64,000 nucleotides of DNA from Heliopora coerulea (Eukaryota; Cnidaria; Anthozoa; Scleralcyonacea; Helioporidae): NCBI GenBank assembly GCA_030142905.1, contig JASJOG010000052.1, positions 46,001 to 110,000 on the forward strand. Direction: 5' to 3'. Numbering within the stretch: position 1 is the stretch's first letter; the number at the start of each line of letters is the position of its first letter. Positions 1 through 9,990 of the stretch are shown here, one piece after another. Both the position numbers and the translations under genes were made by a program. The notes under the pieces were generated by a model. The model was not told the DNA's origin. It worked only from the letters and a program-made list of their open reading frames with translations, and did not search any database.

Positions 1-251
1 AACAACTTTTTAAACTTTGCCTCCCTGAGAGGCTGGCTGATACAGGAAATAAACGCCTACTCGTGAAACAATCAGATTGCAAGCGTTTCCGTATTTGGAC
101 CGCCCTTTGCCTGGGCGGATCGATAAGACAAGGTATCCTATATATAAAAATATTACGATTGAAATTTTCGCGAGTATCGCACTTTAAAGGATGAAATGAA
201 ATTTGTTTGCTCAGTAGTACCATAAACCAACTTTTTCGCCAATGACTTCAG

Positions 252-486
252 TGAACTATCTCCTTTACAATACCTAGAAATAGCTCCAAAGCAAAAGCAC
301 CGTCATCACGTTCACCACAAGCACCACGATAATCCCCACAACGTTCCTCAAAACCGTCTGATTTTCAAGAAAACAGATGCCATCCCGTATTCTTCGCCAT
401 TTGCAAGACCGTATGACTGGAACATGTACATCGATGGTCCGTATGGCTGGGGACCTTCGAAGAAACGAAGAGACATAAATGGGTAG
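252..486 (+). CDS. Last exon of an unrecognised GPYGW-motif gene
   Basis: I do not recognise this family. An acceptor (cttcag, ending at 251) opens a frame that runs to a TAG at 484-486. The first exon base is the third base of a codon. The product is about 77 residues: a His-rich basic stretch (RHHVHHKHHDNPHN), then ARPYDWNMYIDGPYGW, then a basic tail KKRRDING. The WNMY and GPYGW pieces recur in the exons at 1426-1837 and 4374-4619, so this is either a tandem paralogue or an alternative last exon of the same gene. The acceptor phase equals that of the exon at 1426, which fits either view. Upstream exons and any signal peptide lie outside the window or were not found. Confidence 0.55.
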
Positions 487-520
487 GGATGTTTTCTGAT
501 GTCCAGTAGATAAGAAATGT

Positions 521-749
521 ACATGTTAGTGATAGTAAATCGTCCAGGTTACTATAGTCTTGAGAAAGACTGTTGGTGACTGACGCTTCGACGACCTCAG
601 CGGCGGTCATCTTCAGAGTCAAAAAGATGACCGCCGCTGAGGCCGTCGAAACGTCAGTCACCAACAGTCTTTCTCAAGACTATAATAACCTGGACGATCT
701 ACTATAACTAACATGTACCGATTCTCCCGGGTTTAAACCATTTACTTTA
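521..749. mobile_element. Palindromic repeat with hammerhead-like motif and 12-bp TSD
   Basis: The two arms are near-perfect inverted copies around a centre near 625. A 12-bp direct repeat GATAAGAAATGT flanks the element (509-520 and 750-761), a likely target-site duplication. The left arm, read on the minus strand, holds a hammerhead-like core at 579-619. A second copy of the family lies at 16194-16372. There is no coding capacity. Confidence 0.75.
579..619 (-). ncRNA. Hammerhead-ribozyme-like motif
   Basis: Read on the minus strand: ACU, CUGAAGA, an extra U, stem II with closing GAC/GUC, GAAGC, GUC, AGU. ACU pairs with AGU as stem I. GAAGC departs from the usual GAAAC, and there is one extra base after CUGANGA. 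Activity is not shown. Confidence 0.45.
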
Positions 750-1149
750 GATAAGAAATGTATAACGGAATAGGCACACAAGTCACTACGAGACATTCGT
801 TCGGAAATACACAGCAAAAAAACTCCGAAAATTCTTGTACATGCAGTTTTTGGCTGTATAGATTAGATTTTAAGTGTAAATATGTAAACTTTTTTATACC
901 TTTGTATTTTATCACACGACCCCATGAAAAGCAACCCTGTAGATGGATTGATAAGGTTACAGTGTTTAAAGATGTTTAAATAAATAGATGAATAAACAAA
1001 TAAATAAATAGATAAATCAATAAATAAAATAATTAAAATTTGGTCGTCAATTAAAAGTTCGTTCACTTAGAGTAGCGCTAACATCCTTGTCCTTCAGCCA
1101 AGTACACAGTTTCACATAAGTCAGTAAGTGAATAAATAAATAAGTAATT

Positions 1150-1396
1150 AAAGAAAATTAATAAGTTGGTAAATACATACATACATCCATACATAAATAT
1201 ATACATACGTACATACATAAATACATACATACGTACATACATAAATACATACATACATACATACATAAGTACGTACATACATACATACACCCATGCATAC
1301 ATACATATATACATACATACATACATCTACACATACATACATCTATGCATACACACATCTATACATACATACATACATACATACATAAATAAATAA
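1150..1396. repeat. ATAC-type tetranucleotide microsatellite
   Basis: About 240 bp of imperfect ATAC/CATA repeats with some ATAA units. It lies just upstream of the exon acceptor at 1425. The Tyr/Met/Cys-rich open frames over it are artefacts. Confidence 0.95.
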
Positions 1397-1425
1397 AACG
1401 TGTAACAATTAAAAATTCCTTTCAG

Positions 1426-1837
1426 TTTCTACAAATTCAAACGAAGTTTATACTCTGAAAATCCCTACCACCGGTACTTCAACCAAGAGCAGTCGACGCC
1501 AAACCAACCTGTTCCGCAGGCTGCCTACTTTCAGCCCGCTCAACAGCCTTACAGCTATCAGGCACCACAAAGCAGAAACACTATGACCCAAGTTCAAGCG
1601 GTGAACACACCACAACAACTACCTCAAGCCCTCCAGAAGAAAGCACCAGAGCTACAACAACCTCAAGAGAGAACATGGGTTGATAAAATGGGCGTCAAGT
1701 GGACAACAAGGAAAGTGAATGACTACAAGTGGGGAGAACGAGAGCCCGGGATAATGATGGATGAATATGCGGGTGGACCATTTGGATTTGATGATGTAAA
1801 GAGAAATCAAATTATGCGCGCGAGCCAACATCACCAG
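1426..1837 (+). CDS. Exon of unrecognised gene with tryptophan-rich motif, copy 1
   Basis: Acceptor cctttcag ends at 1425; donor CAG/gtgaat is at 1837/1838. The exon has 411 nt in frame plus one leading base and ends in phase 0. The product begins with a basic Tyr-rich stretch (FYKFKRSLYSENPYHRY), then a Gln/Pro-rich spacer of about 70 residues, then a motif of about 45 residues: WVDKMGVKW, VNDYKWGEREPG, MMDEYAGGPFGF, DDVKR. It joins in phase with the exon at 4374-4619, which holds a second copy. No first exon with a signal peptide was found. The family and function are unknown to me. Confidence 0.6.
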
Positions 1838-2222
1838 GTGAATTTATTTTGTTATAAGCGTTTTTCTTTTCTATCAGAGTTTTAGCTTTGTCCTAAATGG
1901 CAATGTGAAACGCTCGTCCTTCGGACTCGCATCCTCATCACCATTTCTTGTTCTACTGCATTTTTTCTCGTCTTTCTATAACTGGATGGAAACGCAGAAT
2001 GTGTTTTTTATTTCAAGTTTCTGAACCAATACATCACATTCTGACAGTCCGAGCGCGCCTTGCGTAGATGTTTATATAAAGGTTTAGTTAGAACGTTTTT
2101 CCATAAGAAACTTTCTTTTGATATGCACAATTATGCCTGATTCATATACACTATCCACAGTTTAAAATTTTGTACGTGAAAGCAAACTCTATTAAGCATC
2201 TAGGCCACCGTAATTTATAAAA

Positions 2223-2778
2223 CCCAAAACGTTCTAGCCTGCGTTGCAGCTCGACTTTCACGCAGAGAAAAGTAGGTCTGCGTAATAACGAACAAATCGG
2301 TATTCTGGGCCTTGCATGGTTGCACGATTTTATATAATAGATACTGACTGCCTTACGGTTTCTTACATTCTAACGACACTCGTGATTGGCTGGCTTACTT
2401 GCGCCAGTCCTCCCCTTTTTCGGTTTCAATGTTTTGATTTTGCACGTGAGTTTGAGAGATCAATCTTGCAGGCCGTTATACTTATAGTTTACTCGGGAAT
2501 GGATATACCAGAATGCAATCTTTGCATCAAGAAAATTCACAAACCTAATGAAAGATTCCTTGTGGAAAGATGAAGGTAATTCAACGTTTTATCATGCAGA
2601 GACAAAGAGCCTGCCATTTGATGTACCTAGATGCAGCAAATTTATTTGCATAAGGCAGTCAGAATCTATTGTGTAAAATCATGCAACCATGCAAGGGCTA
2701 GAACACGGATTTGTTCGTTATTACGCAGACCCACTTTCTTTGACGTGAAAGTCGGGCTGCGACGCAGGCTATAAACGT
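2223..2778. mobile_element. MITE with about 110-bp terminal inverted repeats
   Basis: The left end (2223-2335, including GTCTGCGTAATAACGAACAA) is the reverse complement of 2668-2778. The interior is AT-rich with no convincing coding frame. The superfamily was not assigned. Confidence 0.7.
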
Positions 2779-2789
2779 TCTGGAAGCTG

Positions 2790-2905
2790 TTGGTATGCGG
2801 AAACTTCCGGTATGTGGAGCTCTTGGAATGTGCGGACTTCCGGTATGTGGAGCGTTCCGGTATGCGAAGACTTCTAACGTGTGGAAAGACCCGAGCAGGC
2901 TATCG
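2790..2905. repeat. Short tandem repeat, CTTCCGGTATGTGGAG-like units
   Basis: About five degenerate units of roughly 20-25 bp built on CTTCCGGTATGTGGAG follow the preceding MITE directly. Confidence 0.6.
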
Positions 2906-4373
2906 GTATGTGGTGTGTTAGCGGCATGAGGACACTCCTGGGACCTGTAACCTCCTCGGGTAATTCCCCTTGCCTGACTTCACATGAGAAATTGAAACTT
3001 GTGAAATTGTTTCACATTTGAATCACATGCTAACGATACGAGGAAGAGATGAGCAATTGAATTATATGTGAAACTAATGGTATGAAAAACCACATGTGAT
3101 CGCATGACACCACACGTAAAATGTGTACAATTTTTGTAAAGCCTGATCCTAAACCTAGTCCAGACACTAATTTCAGAAATCCTAACCCTAATACATACCC
3201 TCGCGATATTGGCAACATGAGTCATTCAATCCTGAAAGGGCCGCTAGAAAAGTTGGGAATTGATTCGCCTGGATCACTAGTAACTGGGTATTAGGTGATC
3301 GGGGGCTCACTCATATCCCCACGACACCGCCATATCGAGGCTCCCGGCAAAAGGAGAGTCCTTGCTGTAAAAATAGAGCTAATGAAGGACATCACGGTAT
3401 CATGCGCAATACGCGGTTGCCGTGAAACATGTGGAAAGTAATCAGAGTGTAGTGTAGACCGTGATAGTTGAATTTAACGTTACATTAGTATTTTAACACC
3501 AAAATAAAGTGTTATAAACGTAGAGTACAGATTCAAAATACGACAGTCCTGGCATGAGCTGATATGAACGTTTCGAATCTGGAGTCCAGGCCTCGCCATG
3601 TGAAAAAACCCACCATGTGAAGACACAGGCATATTCAGTAAAATGTACTTAATCATTAAATTCAAAATGTAAAAAAGTAATTCAAAAGAAACTTACTAAT
3701 CACCAAAGCACAGCCAAATGGTGCAAAGATGTTTCGCCTAATTCCTAATCCAGCTAATCTCACGCATCCACCCAAAAACTGAGGCCACAGAAATAATCTA
3801 TCGCGAAACAGAAAATAGGAATTCTTTGTATAATTGCACAGATGATTATCGAAAACCCCGCGTGGTGATTGACCAGAAAATTACGTCATAAATCTCGATA
3901 ATCACCTGCAGGTGAATATAACAGTGAAGGCTCAGAAGCAAGATGGCGGCTACCTTTGTAAATGTTAGCGAGAAGATTTTAAAAGTGCTACTTCACTACT
4001 TTCTTTCAAATTATCACCTGTGTAATTATAATAAAACAATTATTAGCGTCAGGCCCAGTGAATATTATTGAAGGGGAATTATTCAACATTATTCACTGAG
4101 CCAGAGGAGAATAACTGTTGAGTAATAATGTATAGGAGTGAATATAGATGCAAATATAGATCCAATTGGTCCGCCATTCAACAAGGTTGAACTCCTATGC
4201 TTGAGATTGATCCAGTTCGACTCTTTAGCAGCTTTAAAGTATAAATACCCGTTTATATATCTATTTATTTATCTATTTATTCGTTTATTTATTATTGATT
4301 TACTGTTACTTGTTTATTTATTAATCTATTTATTTATTTATATATTTACTTATTTGTTATGCTTTCATCACAG

Positions 4374-4619
4374 TGGCAAAGGAGAGCATCAATTCCGAGG
4401 CCATCATCCAAAATACAACCCAGAAGCTGGATAGATAAATATGGTGTGAGATGGACAAACGACCGAGTGAATGATTACAAATGGGGAGGACGTGAGCCCG
4501 GCGTCACCATGGACGAGTACAGCGGAGGCCCTTATGGATGGAGCGACATAAAACGAAGTAGAATATCTTTGCCAAATAGTGTTGCCTCGCCATGGAACAT
4601 GTACATGGACAAACCGTAA
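4374..4619 (+). CDS. Last exon of unrecognised gene, motif copy 2
   Basis: Acceptor ttcatcacag ends at 4373; the exon starts in phase 0 and runs 81 codons to a TAA at 4617-4619. It repeats the motif of the upstream exon with changes typical of protein selection: WIDKYGVRW, VNDYKWGGREPG, TMDEYSGGPYGW, SDIKR. The protein ends SPWNMYMDKP, matching the WNMY end of the exon at 252-486. Together the two exons give about 218 residues, rich in Trp, Tyr, Gly and Pro. A secreted structural role is possible but only a guess. Confidence 0.65.
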   Translation, partial: WQRRASIPRPSSKIQPRSWIDKYGVRWTNDRVNDYKWGGREPGVTMDEYSGGPYGWSDIKRSRISLPNSVASPWNMYMDKP

Positions 4620-4785
4620 CTATGAAAGGACGTTTTGATCAAATGGACCAATTCAATTTCCTCAGTCTGTAAACTATCAAGACGCGTTGAAAATTAGAAA
4701 CGGCACCAGTCTTGGTAACGTTTGTCGTCTGATATATAAAAGATATCGTATTTTTTAAAATAGTGATTTTAAAATCTCACAACTG

Positions 4786-4791
4786 AATAAA
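4786..4791 (+). terminator. Candidate polyadenylation signal AATAAA
   Basis: The first AATAAA after the TAA at 4617, about 170 bp downstream. Confidence 0.45.
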
Positions 4792-4859
4792 TGAACAGCG
4801 TCAAACGAAATGTAGGTTTTTTACGTCGTAGTACATACGATATACACAGCGGGTATAAT

Positions 4860-5137
4860 GTTAGGCCTTGTTCACACTTGAACATACACTGTAAGCATTA
4901 GGACAAAACAAAAGGCAAAACAAAGGAATGAAGTCAAGCCTGCGACACAAGGATCGTCGTAAGCATTAAGCATAAGATCATAGTCCTAGCAAAAGCCAAG
5001 AGCCGTACAAAAGACGAAACAAAGAAATGTTCTTGTGGTTTTGTCTTCGCAAACCCCAGAGGAGATATCATGCTTTGCTTCCATACTGATCTTATCCTGA
5101 TGTATCCGTATGTCGCTAGTGTAAACCAAGCTTTAAA
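4860..5137. mobile_element. MITE family A, copy 1
   Basis: Ends resemble GCCTGGTTCACACTTG and its reverse complement. The interior is closely similar to 8653-8932, so these are two copies of one non-autonomous DNA transposon. Confidence 0.75.
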
Positions 5138-5439
5138 TAAGAAGATGAGCGTGCGTTTTCTCACTTTCCTCCATTCTGGAACGGATTAAGTCCCATTTAT
5201 ACAAAGCACAATTTCTGCTTAATATATCCCGGATACATCGTAGAAAGGGGATTTGTAGTATTTTTTTTAAAAGAAAATTGTTCGACGAAAGTCCTAACAC
5301 GGAACAAATGTACTGTACTTGTAAGTGTACTTGTATGCAAGGGTTTTTTAAAGAAAAATTAAGAACTGCACACAGTCCTTGTCCTCGAAACTGATAAACT
5401 GTGGCATTTTATGGGTAAAGAAATTAATAAATGACACCA

Positions 5440-6318
5440 AACACTGAATTGTATTTCTCAAACTCGTTAATAATTCATGAGTATTTCGTCCAATCAGACG
5501 CGCTGAATGGCACCACGTGAGCGAAATTGAAATACCACGGAAATACTGGGCAGAGGACTTGAACTGTTTTTTTCCAGTCCTTGAACTGTAAATAATAGTT
5601 CAAGTCCTTGGACTTAAAATATAATTTCACACAATCTGTTTATTCATCGATACACTCATTACTAATACACTAATTCGTTGTGCCAATACACTAGTTGATT
5701 CTGAGAAGTCATTCAAAGACCTCCAATTTGGACTAGACCGGGTTTTCAAGTACTCGGAATTCGTTCCAATCCTTGGCTTCGCCTCGAATTAGAACGATGT
5801 CCTCGTACTTGAAAACCCAGTCTAGTCCTCATTATCGGCCTTTAAATATTACCTCATCCCATCTAGTCCCAAAAAGTGGCTGTTTCTACCGTTTCCAAAA
5901 ACCTTGACCAGCCAACAATTTCATAATTCATAAGATAAAACATATTCCGAAGAATAACGTCATCTTGAAAATTCAAGATATGAGTCAATAACAAGACGAA
6001 ACTTTTGTTGATACTTTGATACTCACTTTGTCACTCGAAATGACATTGAAATAAAGTCGAAGTGTCACATGCAGTTAGGATAACTTCGAAATAAAGGCGA
6101 AATATCACAGTTTCAACAAACGTTTCGTTTTGTTATTGACTCATATCTTGAGTTAGCATATTCCTCGCACGTGAGTAGTGTTTTTTAGCGCAATCTAATC
6201 GGTTTTTCTATCTCGGAATATCCTGCATTATTCGCCTCCGAGCAAAACAAGATGGCGTCCAGTTTTGTTCCTGTTACGGAAGAATAATTTTTTTTAACAA
6301 ACGAAGCCGCTGTGCAAG
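5440..6318. repeat. Cluster of palindromic repeats
   Basis: At least two foldback sequences: 5735-5826 (arms GGACTAGACCGGGTTTTCAA and reverse complement) and 5940-6160 (arms around AAGATATGAGTCAATAACAA). No gene seen. Confidence 0.6.
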
Positions 6319-6320
6319 AC

Positions 6321-6618
6321 AATTCTCAAACTCATTAATAATTCACGAAGAAAAAACAAAAGAAATACATAATTAACCCGTATTTAGAAATCGGAGGAAG
6401 ATTACAGCTGAATTTTTCCAACTTTCGGCTGGATTTTTGCCTAAAATACTGGTTCGTTTGAGAAGTAATTTAAAACACTCGTTTAGTGTTCTTCCTCCGA
6501 TTTCTAGATACCTCGAAACTCGTTAAAAAAAGCTCGGCTTCGCCTCGTTTTTCAACTCGTTTCTCGGTATCTAGAAATCGGAGGAAGAACACCCACTCGT
6601 ACTTGAAATATTACTTCT
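6321..6618. repeat. Interspersed palindromic repeat family B, copy 1
   Basis: Built on AAATCGGAGGAAGA and its inverse. Other copies lie at 35458-35676, 58590-58795 (inverted) and 63528-63821; a short piece lies at 5450-5480. Confidence 0.8.
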
Positions 6619-7033
6619 AATACAGCAACGAAATTTGGCAATAAATTATTCAATTATGTATTTCTTTTACTTTTTAGCAATAAAAGCACTCAGGATATGT
6701 TCAAAATTTTTGTCGACAAATGATAACTTGTCGACAAGCCGTCGTTCCGTAAAAATGTTTTGAAAATTTAAAAAAATATTCATGTGAAAACACGTATGCG
6801 AGGTATATGTCAAAACAATTATTCACCTCAATGTCGGTGAACAGCATAGATACGTACCTCCACTTCAGTGAATATACGGAAACGATAGAAGATAAATCTA
6901 CCATTTCCGTATCTCATAGTTGGATTACCTGTAACTTTTATAGTATTTAGGTTATATGGGGCTAAACAAATGTCCTATTACTGCTTCCATTCCATGATCA
7001 TTTGCATAAATAAGTTCAAAATTACATAATATA
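6619..7033. other. Intergenic AT-rich sequence
   Basis: I see no gene, RNA or clear repeat between the palindromic family and the Tc1 element. Confidence 0.4.
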
Positions 7034-8468
7034 CAGTGGGTGGGCAAAAAAAAGTTGCCATCCACCAAAATGTAAGTTTCTTTGATGTATAAAGATTCTG
7101 AGTGAAAAAAACCTGGAATAACAGGAGGTATGCGATACCTGTCATTTATTACCACTTCGTGCGCATAAATTTTTCGCGTATAGTATGAAAATCTTGTACC
7201 ATAAGCATTGCAAGCTAAATTACGGTGTAACAGTTGTTAGATGAGAAAGTTAGATCATTGTGCAAATTTCCAAGTTACGGAGCCGCTGAATTACAACGAA
7301 TATGAACACAAGAAAGCAAATTCAAGACGAAAAGGCAAAGAAAAAAGTCGGAAGAAACCATGAAATACTTGGCATGCTAAAGGCTGGAGTCAGTGCTCAC
7401 CAAATTGGAAAAGAGTTTGGTCTCAGTTACTCAGGAGCAAAGAAGCTTTGTTCCAAGATAAAAACAAGTTGGAATTGCCATCATACTCCTGGTTCAGGAC
7501 GAAAGCGCGAGACCAGTGATCGAAGTGACCGATGCATAGTCAAGCATTCTAAAATAGGGACCCCAACCAAGAAACAGCTGGCTAATGAATTAGAAGCTCA
7601 TATTGGAGTAAAAGTTTCCACCTCAACTATTCAGCGACGTCTTAGAGAAAAGCGAATACACTGGAGAAAAAAGTCTAAGAAAGCATTCGTGAGTGAGAAG
7701 AATCGCAAAGAGCGCTTAACATTCGCTCGTGGACATGTCCATTGGGATATTGATCAGTAGAAAAGTGTTGTTTGGACTGATGAGTCACCATTTACTCGGC
7801 AAAACAATTCTTCTCAATATGTTTGGCGGACTGATAAAGAGAAAATGGCAACTCATTCAATGCAAGCACGGTAAAACACCAAAAGTCAATTAACGTGCGG
7901 GATTGTTTTTCCTGGAATGGTGTTGGGGTTTTACATCGAGTTAAAGGAATGACTGGAGAAGTGTATCGCAAGATTTTAATTCATCATCTTGTTCCCTCTG
8001 CTCGTCGATTGTGCCCTAATGGTTTTATATTTCAGCATGATAACGATCCAAAACATACTAGTGGAGTGGTATCGAGATATCTGAAGAATAAGAAAATTAA
8101 TGCGATACAATGGCCAGCGCAATCACCAGATTTGAATCCTATGGAGAATTTATGGGCTGAGCTTAATCGGGCAACGAAAGACCGTAAGCCAAAGAATGGA
8201 GATGAGCTGTTTGACATACTCAAAAGTGCATGGCAGTCATTAACACTAGAATACGTGCATAAGCTCATTGAAAGCATGCAGAGTGGATGCAAGGCGATAA
8301 TGAAATCAAAGGAAATGCGAATAAAATGTTAAACGAGAATGCTGATGCATGCACATGTATAATGTTGTAGTGAACTAAGGAAAATAAAGGTAAAGATGTA
8401 AAATCACTTGTGACAAGAACGATGGAAGCTTTAAAGGCAGATGGCCACTTTTTTTTGAACACCCCCTG
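7034..8468 (+). mobile_element. Tc1/mariner transposon, about 1.4 kb
   Basis: Inverted ends of about 27 bp (CAGTGGGTGGGCAAAAAAAA on the left; CAGGGGGTGTTCAAAAAAAA on the minus strand at the right) are flanked by TA at 7032-7033 and 8469-8470. Length and ends are typical of Tc1. The transposase inside is broken. Confidence 0.9.
7302..8332 (+). pseudogene. Tc1-like transposase, broken
   Basis: A helix-turn-helix DNA-binding half (MLKAGVSAHQIGKEFGLSYS) comes first, then a DDE catalytic half with WTDESPF, QHDNDPKHTS and QSPDLNPMENLW, giving a D,D34E-type triad. An in-frame TAG at 7758-7760 and a frameshift before about 7895 break the gene. It cannot encode an active enzyme as read. Confidence 0.9.
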
Positions 8469-8652
8469 TAGAACTGCACATTAGTGTTGTAAGAACTGCA
8501 CATTTTGTGTAAAACTGCACGTTAAAAAAAACCTTGCTTGTACATTAATCATAAGTATTCGTGTGTGGCCAGTCTGTAGTATTAGTAAACCCTTTCTTTT
8601 CCATGATTAGTTCTGCACCCTTTGTAGAAGAACGGACTGTAAATTCCCGTAG

Positions 8653-8932
8653 GTCAACAAAGGGTTTAGCCTGGTTCACACTTGAACATAAAAAATAAGG
8701 ACAAAACAAAAGGCAAAACAAAGGAATGAAGTCAAGCCTGCGACATAAGGATCGTCGTAATCATAAGCATAAGATCATAGTCCAAGCATAAGTCAAGAAC
8801 AGAATAAAAGACAAAACAAAGAAAAGTTTTTGTTGTTTTATCTTCGCACGTTCCAGGGGAGATGTCATGCTTTGTTTTCTTATTGATTTGGTCCTTATGC
8901 TTATGCAGCTCGTGTGAACCAGGCTTTAATCT
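8653..8932. mobile_element. MITE family A, copy 2
   Basis: Starts near TTTAGCCTGGTTCACACTTG and ends GTGTGAACCAGGCTTTAA. Closely similar to 4860-5137. Confidence 0.8.
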
Positions 8933-9159
8933 CCTGGTCTATAGCAAAATTTTATGCAGGTTAACAACAGGTTAACAACTGGTTAACAACAGCCTGTGCA
9001 ACATCGATAACTTTCAGTCCCTTTGAGGGGATTTTGGGATTAGATCTCTCCTTGACAACAACAGAAACGGAAGAAGTCATAGCATTACTAATTATAATAA
9101 TACATTGAACTCCTTCCAAGACGGACACCTTCGGGACCGTTCTTACTGTCCGTCTTATA

Positions 9160-9486
9160 CAGGGCGTCCCAAAAAAACCGAAAACTATTGAAATCACCAA
9201 TAACAATTTAATTGTTAGAATTTGAATGCCTTAGCACTCTGTTGGTCCCCACGAGTGCATAAATGATTGATATAAGTAATTTTATACATTCTGTTAAAAT
9301 TTTATAATTTGCTTTAAATTCCCACGGGCAAAAAATCGCGCACTTTACAAGGCGATTTTCTTACCTAAATTTTAATATATGCACCTTGTCAATATTTTAC
9401 GCATCATACGTTCAGCTTTTTCTTAGGGCATTCAAATTTTAACAATAAGTGATTTCAATAGTTTTTGGGTTTTTTGGGACACCCTG
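9160..9486. mobile_element. 327-bp MITE inserted in the pogo element
   Basis: Terminal inverted repeats of about 60 bp (CAGGGCGTCCCAAAAAAACC and reverse complement) are flanked by TA. Removing it restores a match to 52243-52718, so the insertion is later than the pogo copy. Confidence 0.85.
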
Positions 9487-9716
9487 TAGAGGTGTCCGTC
9501 TTAGAAGGAAATGACGTCATCTGACACCGGCCATCGGTATGAAAGCATTTACTACGCAGCGCAACGGTTCCTTGTTAATTTTACTCAAAAAGTACCCCAA
9601 ATAAAATCTATATTCTACTCTAATGAGTCAAACTTATTGTAAAAATAAACAAGATCAAGGATGCATAAAGTTGATGTTCAAAAATGTGAATGTATGAAAC
9701 TAATGAGTCGCAAAAG

Positions 9717-9990
9717 TTACAGCTGTGTTGAATAAAAAAATTCAGTTATTGCAGACTGTTTTTGTTGTGAAAACCTCGCGTCTTCGAGCTTTTTGCCGAC
9801 AATTTCTACGGTTGCAAGTAAATCTTCGTCGTGTAGTTGTGTGAGTGCAAACTTCTTTAACTCATCAAGCAGGTTGAGAGCTTCAGCAACTGAGTTAATA
9901 GAAGACACAGGCGGATTCATATGGACATCATCGTCATCGTCACCACTGCTATCCACAAACAGTGATATCTTCTTTTGTTTTGTTTGTTTG
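9717..9990 (-). pseudogene. C-terminal fragment of a pogo/Tigger transposase
   Basis: The minus-strand frame reads an acidic run (SSGDDDDDVH), then EALNLLDELKKFALTQLHDE, and ends KQSAITEFFYSTQL. This acidic linker, helical segment and (T/A)ITxFF end is typical of Tigger-like transposases. The frame is joined at about 9990 to the Lys/Gln-rich tail of the LINE, so the first residues of the open frame are chimeric. The catalytic core was not found. Confidence 0.65.

Larger units (their letters stand above)
1838..4373 (+). other. Intron between the two motif-bearing exons
   Basis: This intron carries the inverted-repeat element at 2223-2778, a short tandem repeat at 2790-2905, and AT-rich TTTA repeats at 4250-4350 just before the acceptor. 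I saw nothing gene-like between about 2910 and 4240. Confidence 0.5.

Noticed and set aside
1..132. Open frame from the window start to a GT donor at 133, possibly an exon
   Set aside because: It ends in phase 1, which does not fit the phase 2 acceptors at 252 or 1426, and its residues match nothing I recognise.
1078..1396. Several Tyr/Met/Cys or Tyr/Ile/His-rich open frames
   Set aside because: They are readings of the ATAC microsatellite.
3170..3200. CCTAACCCTAA, telomere-like
   Set aside because: Only about one and a half units; chance.
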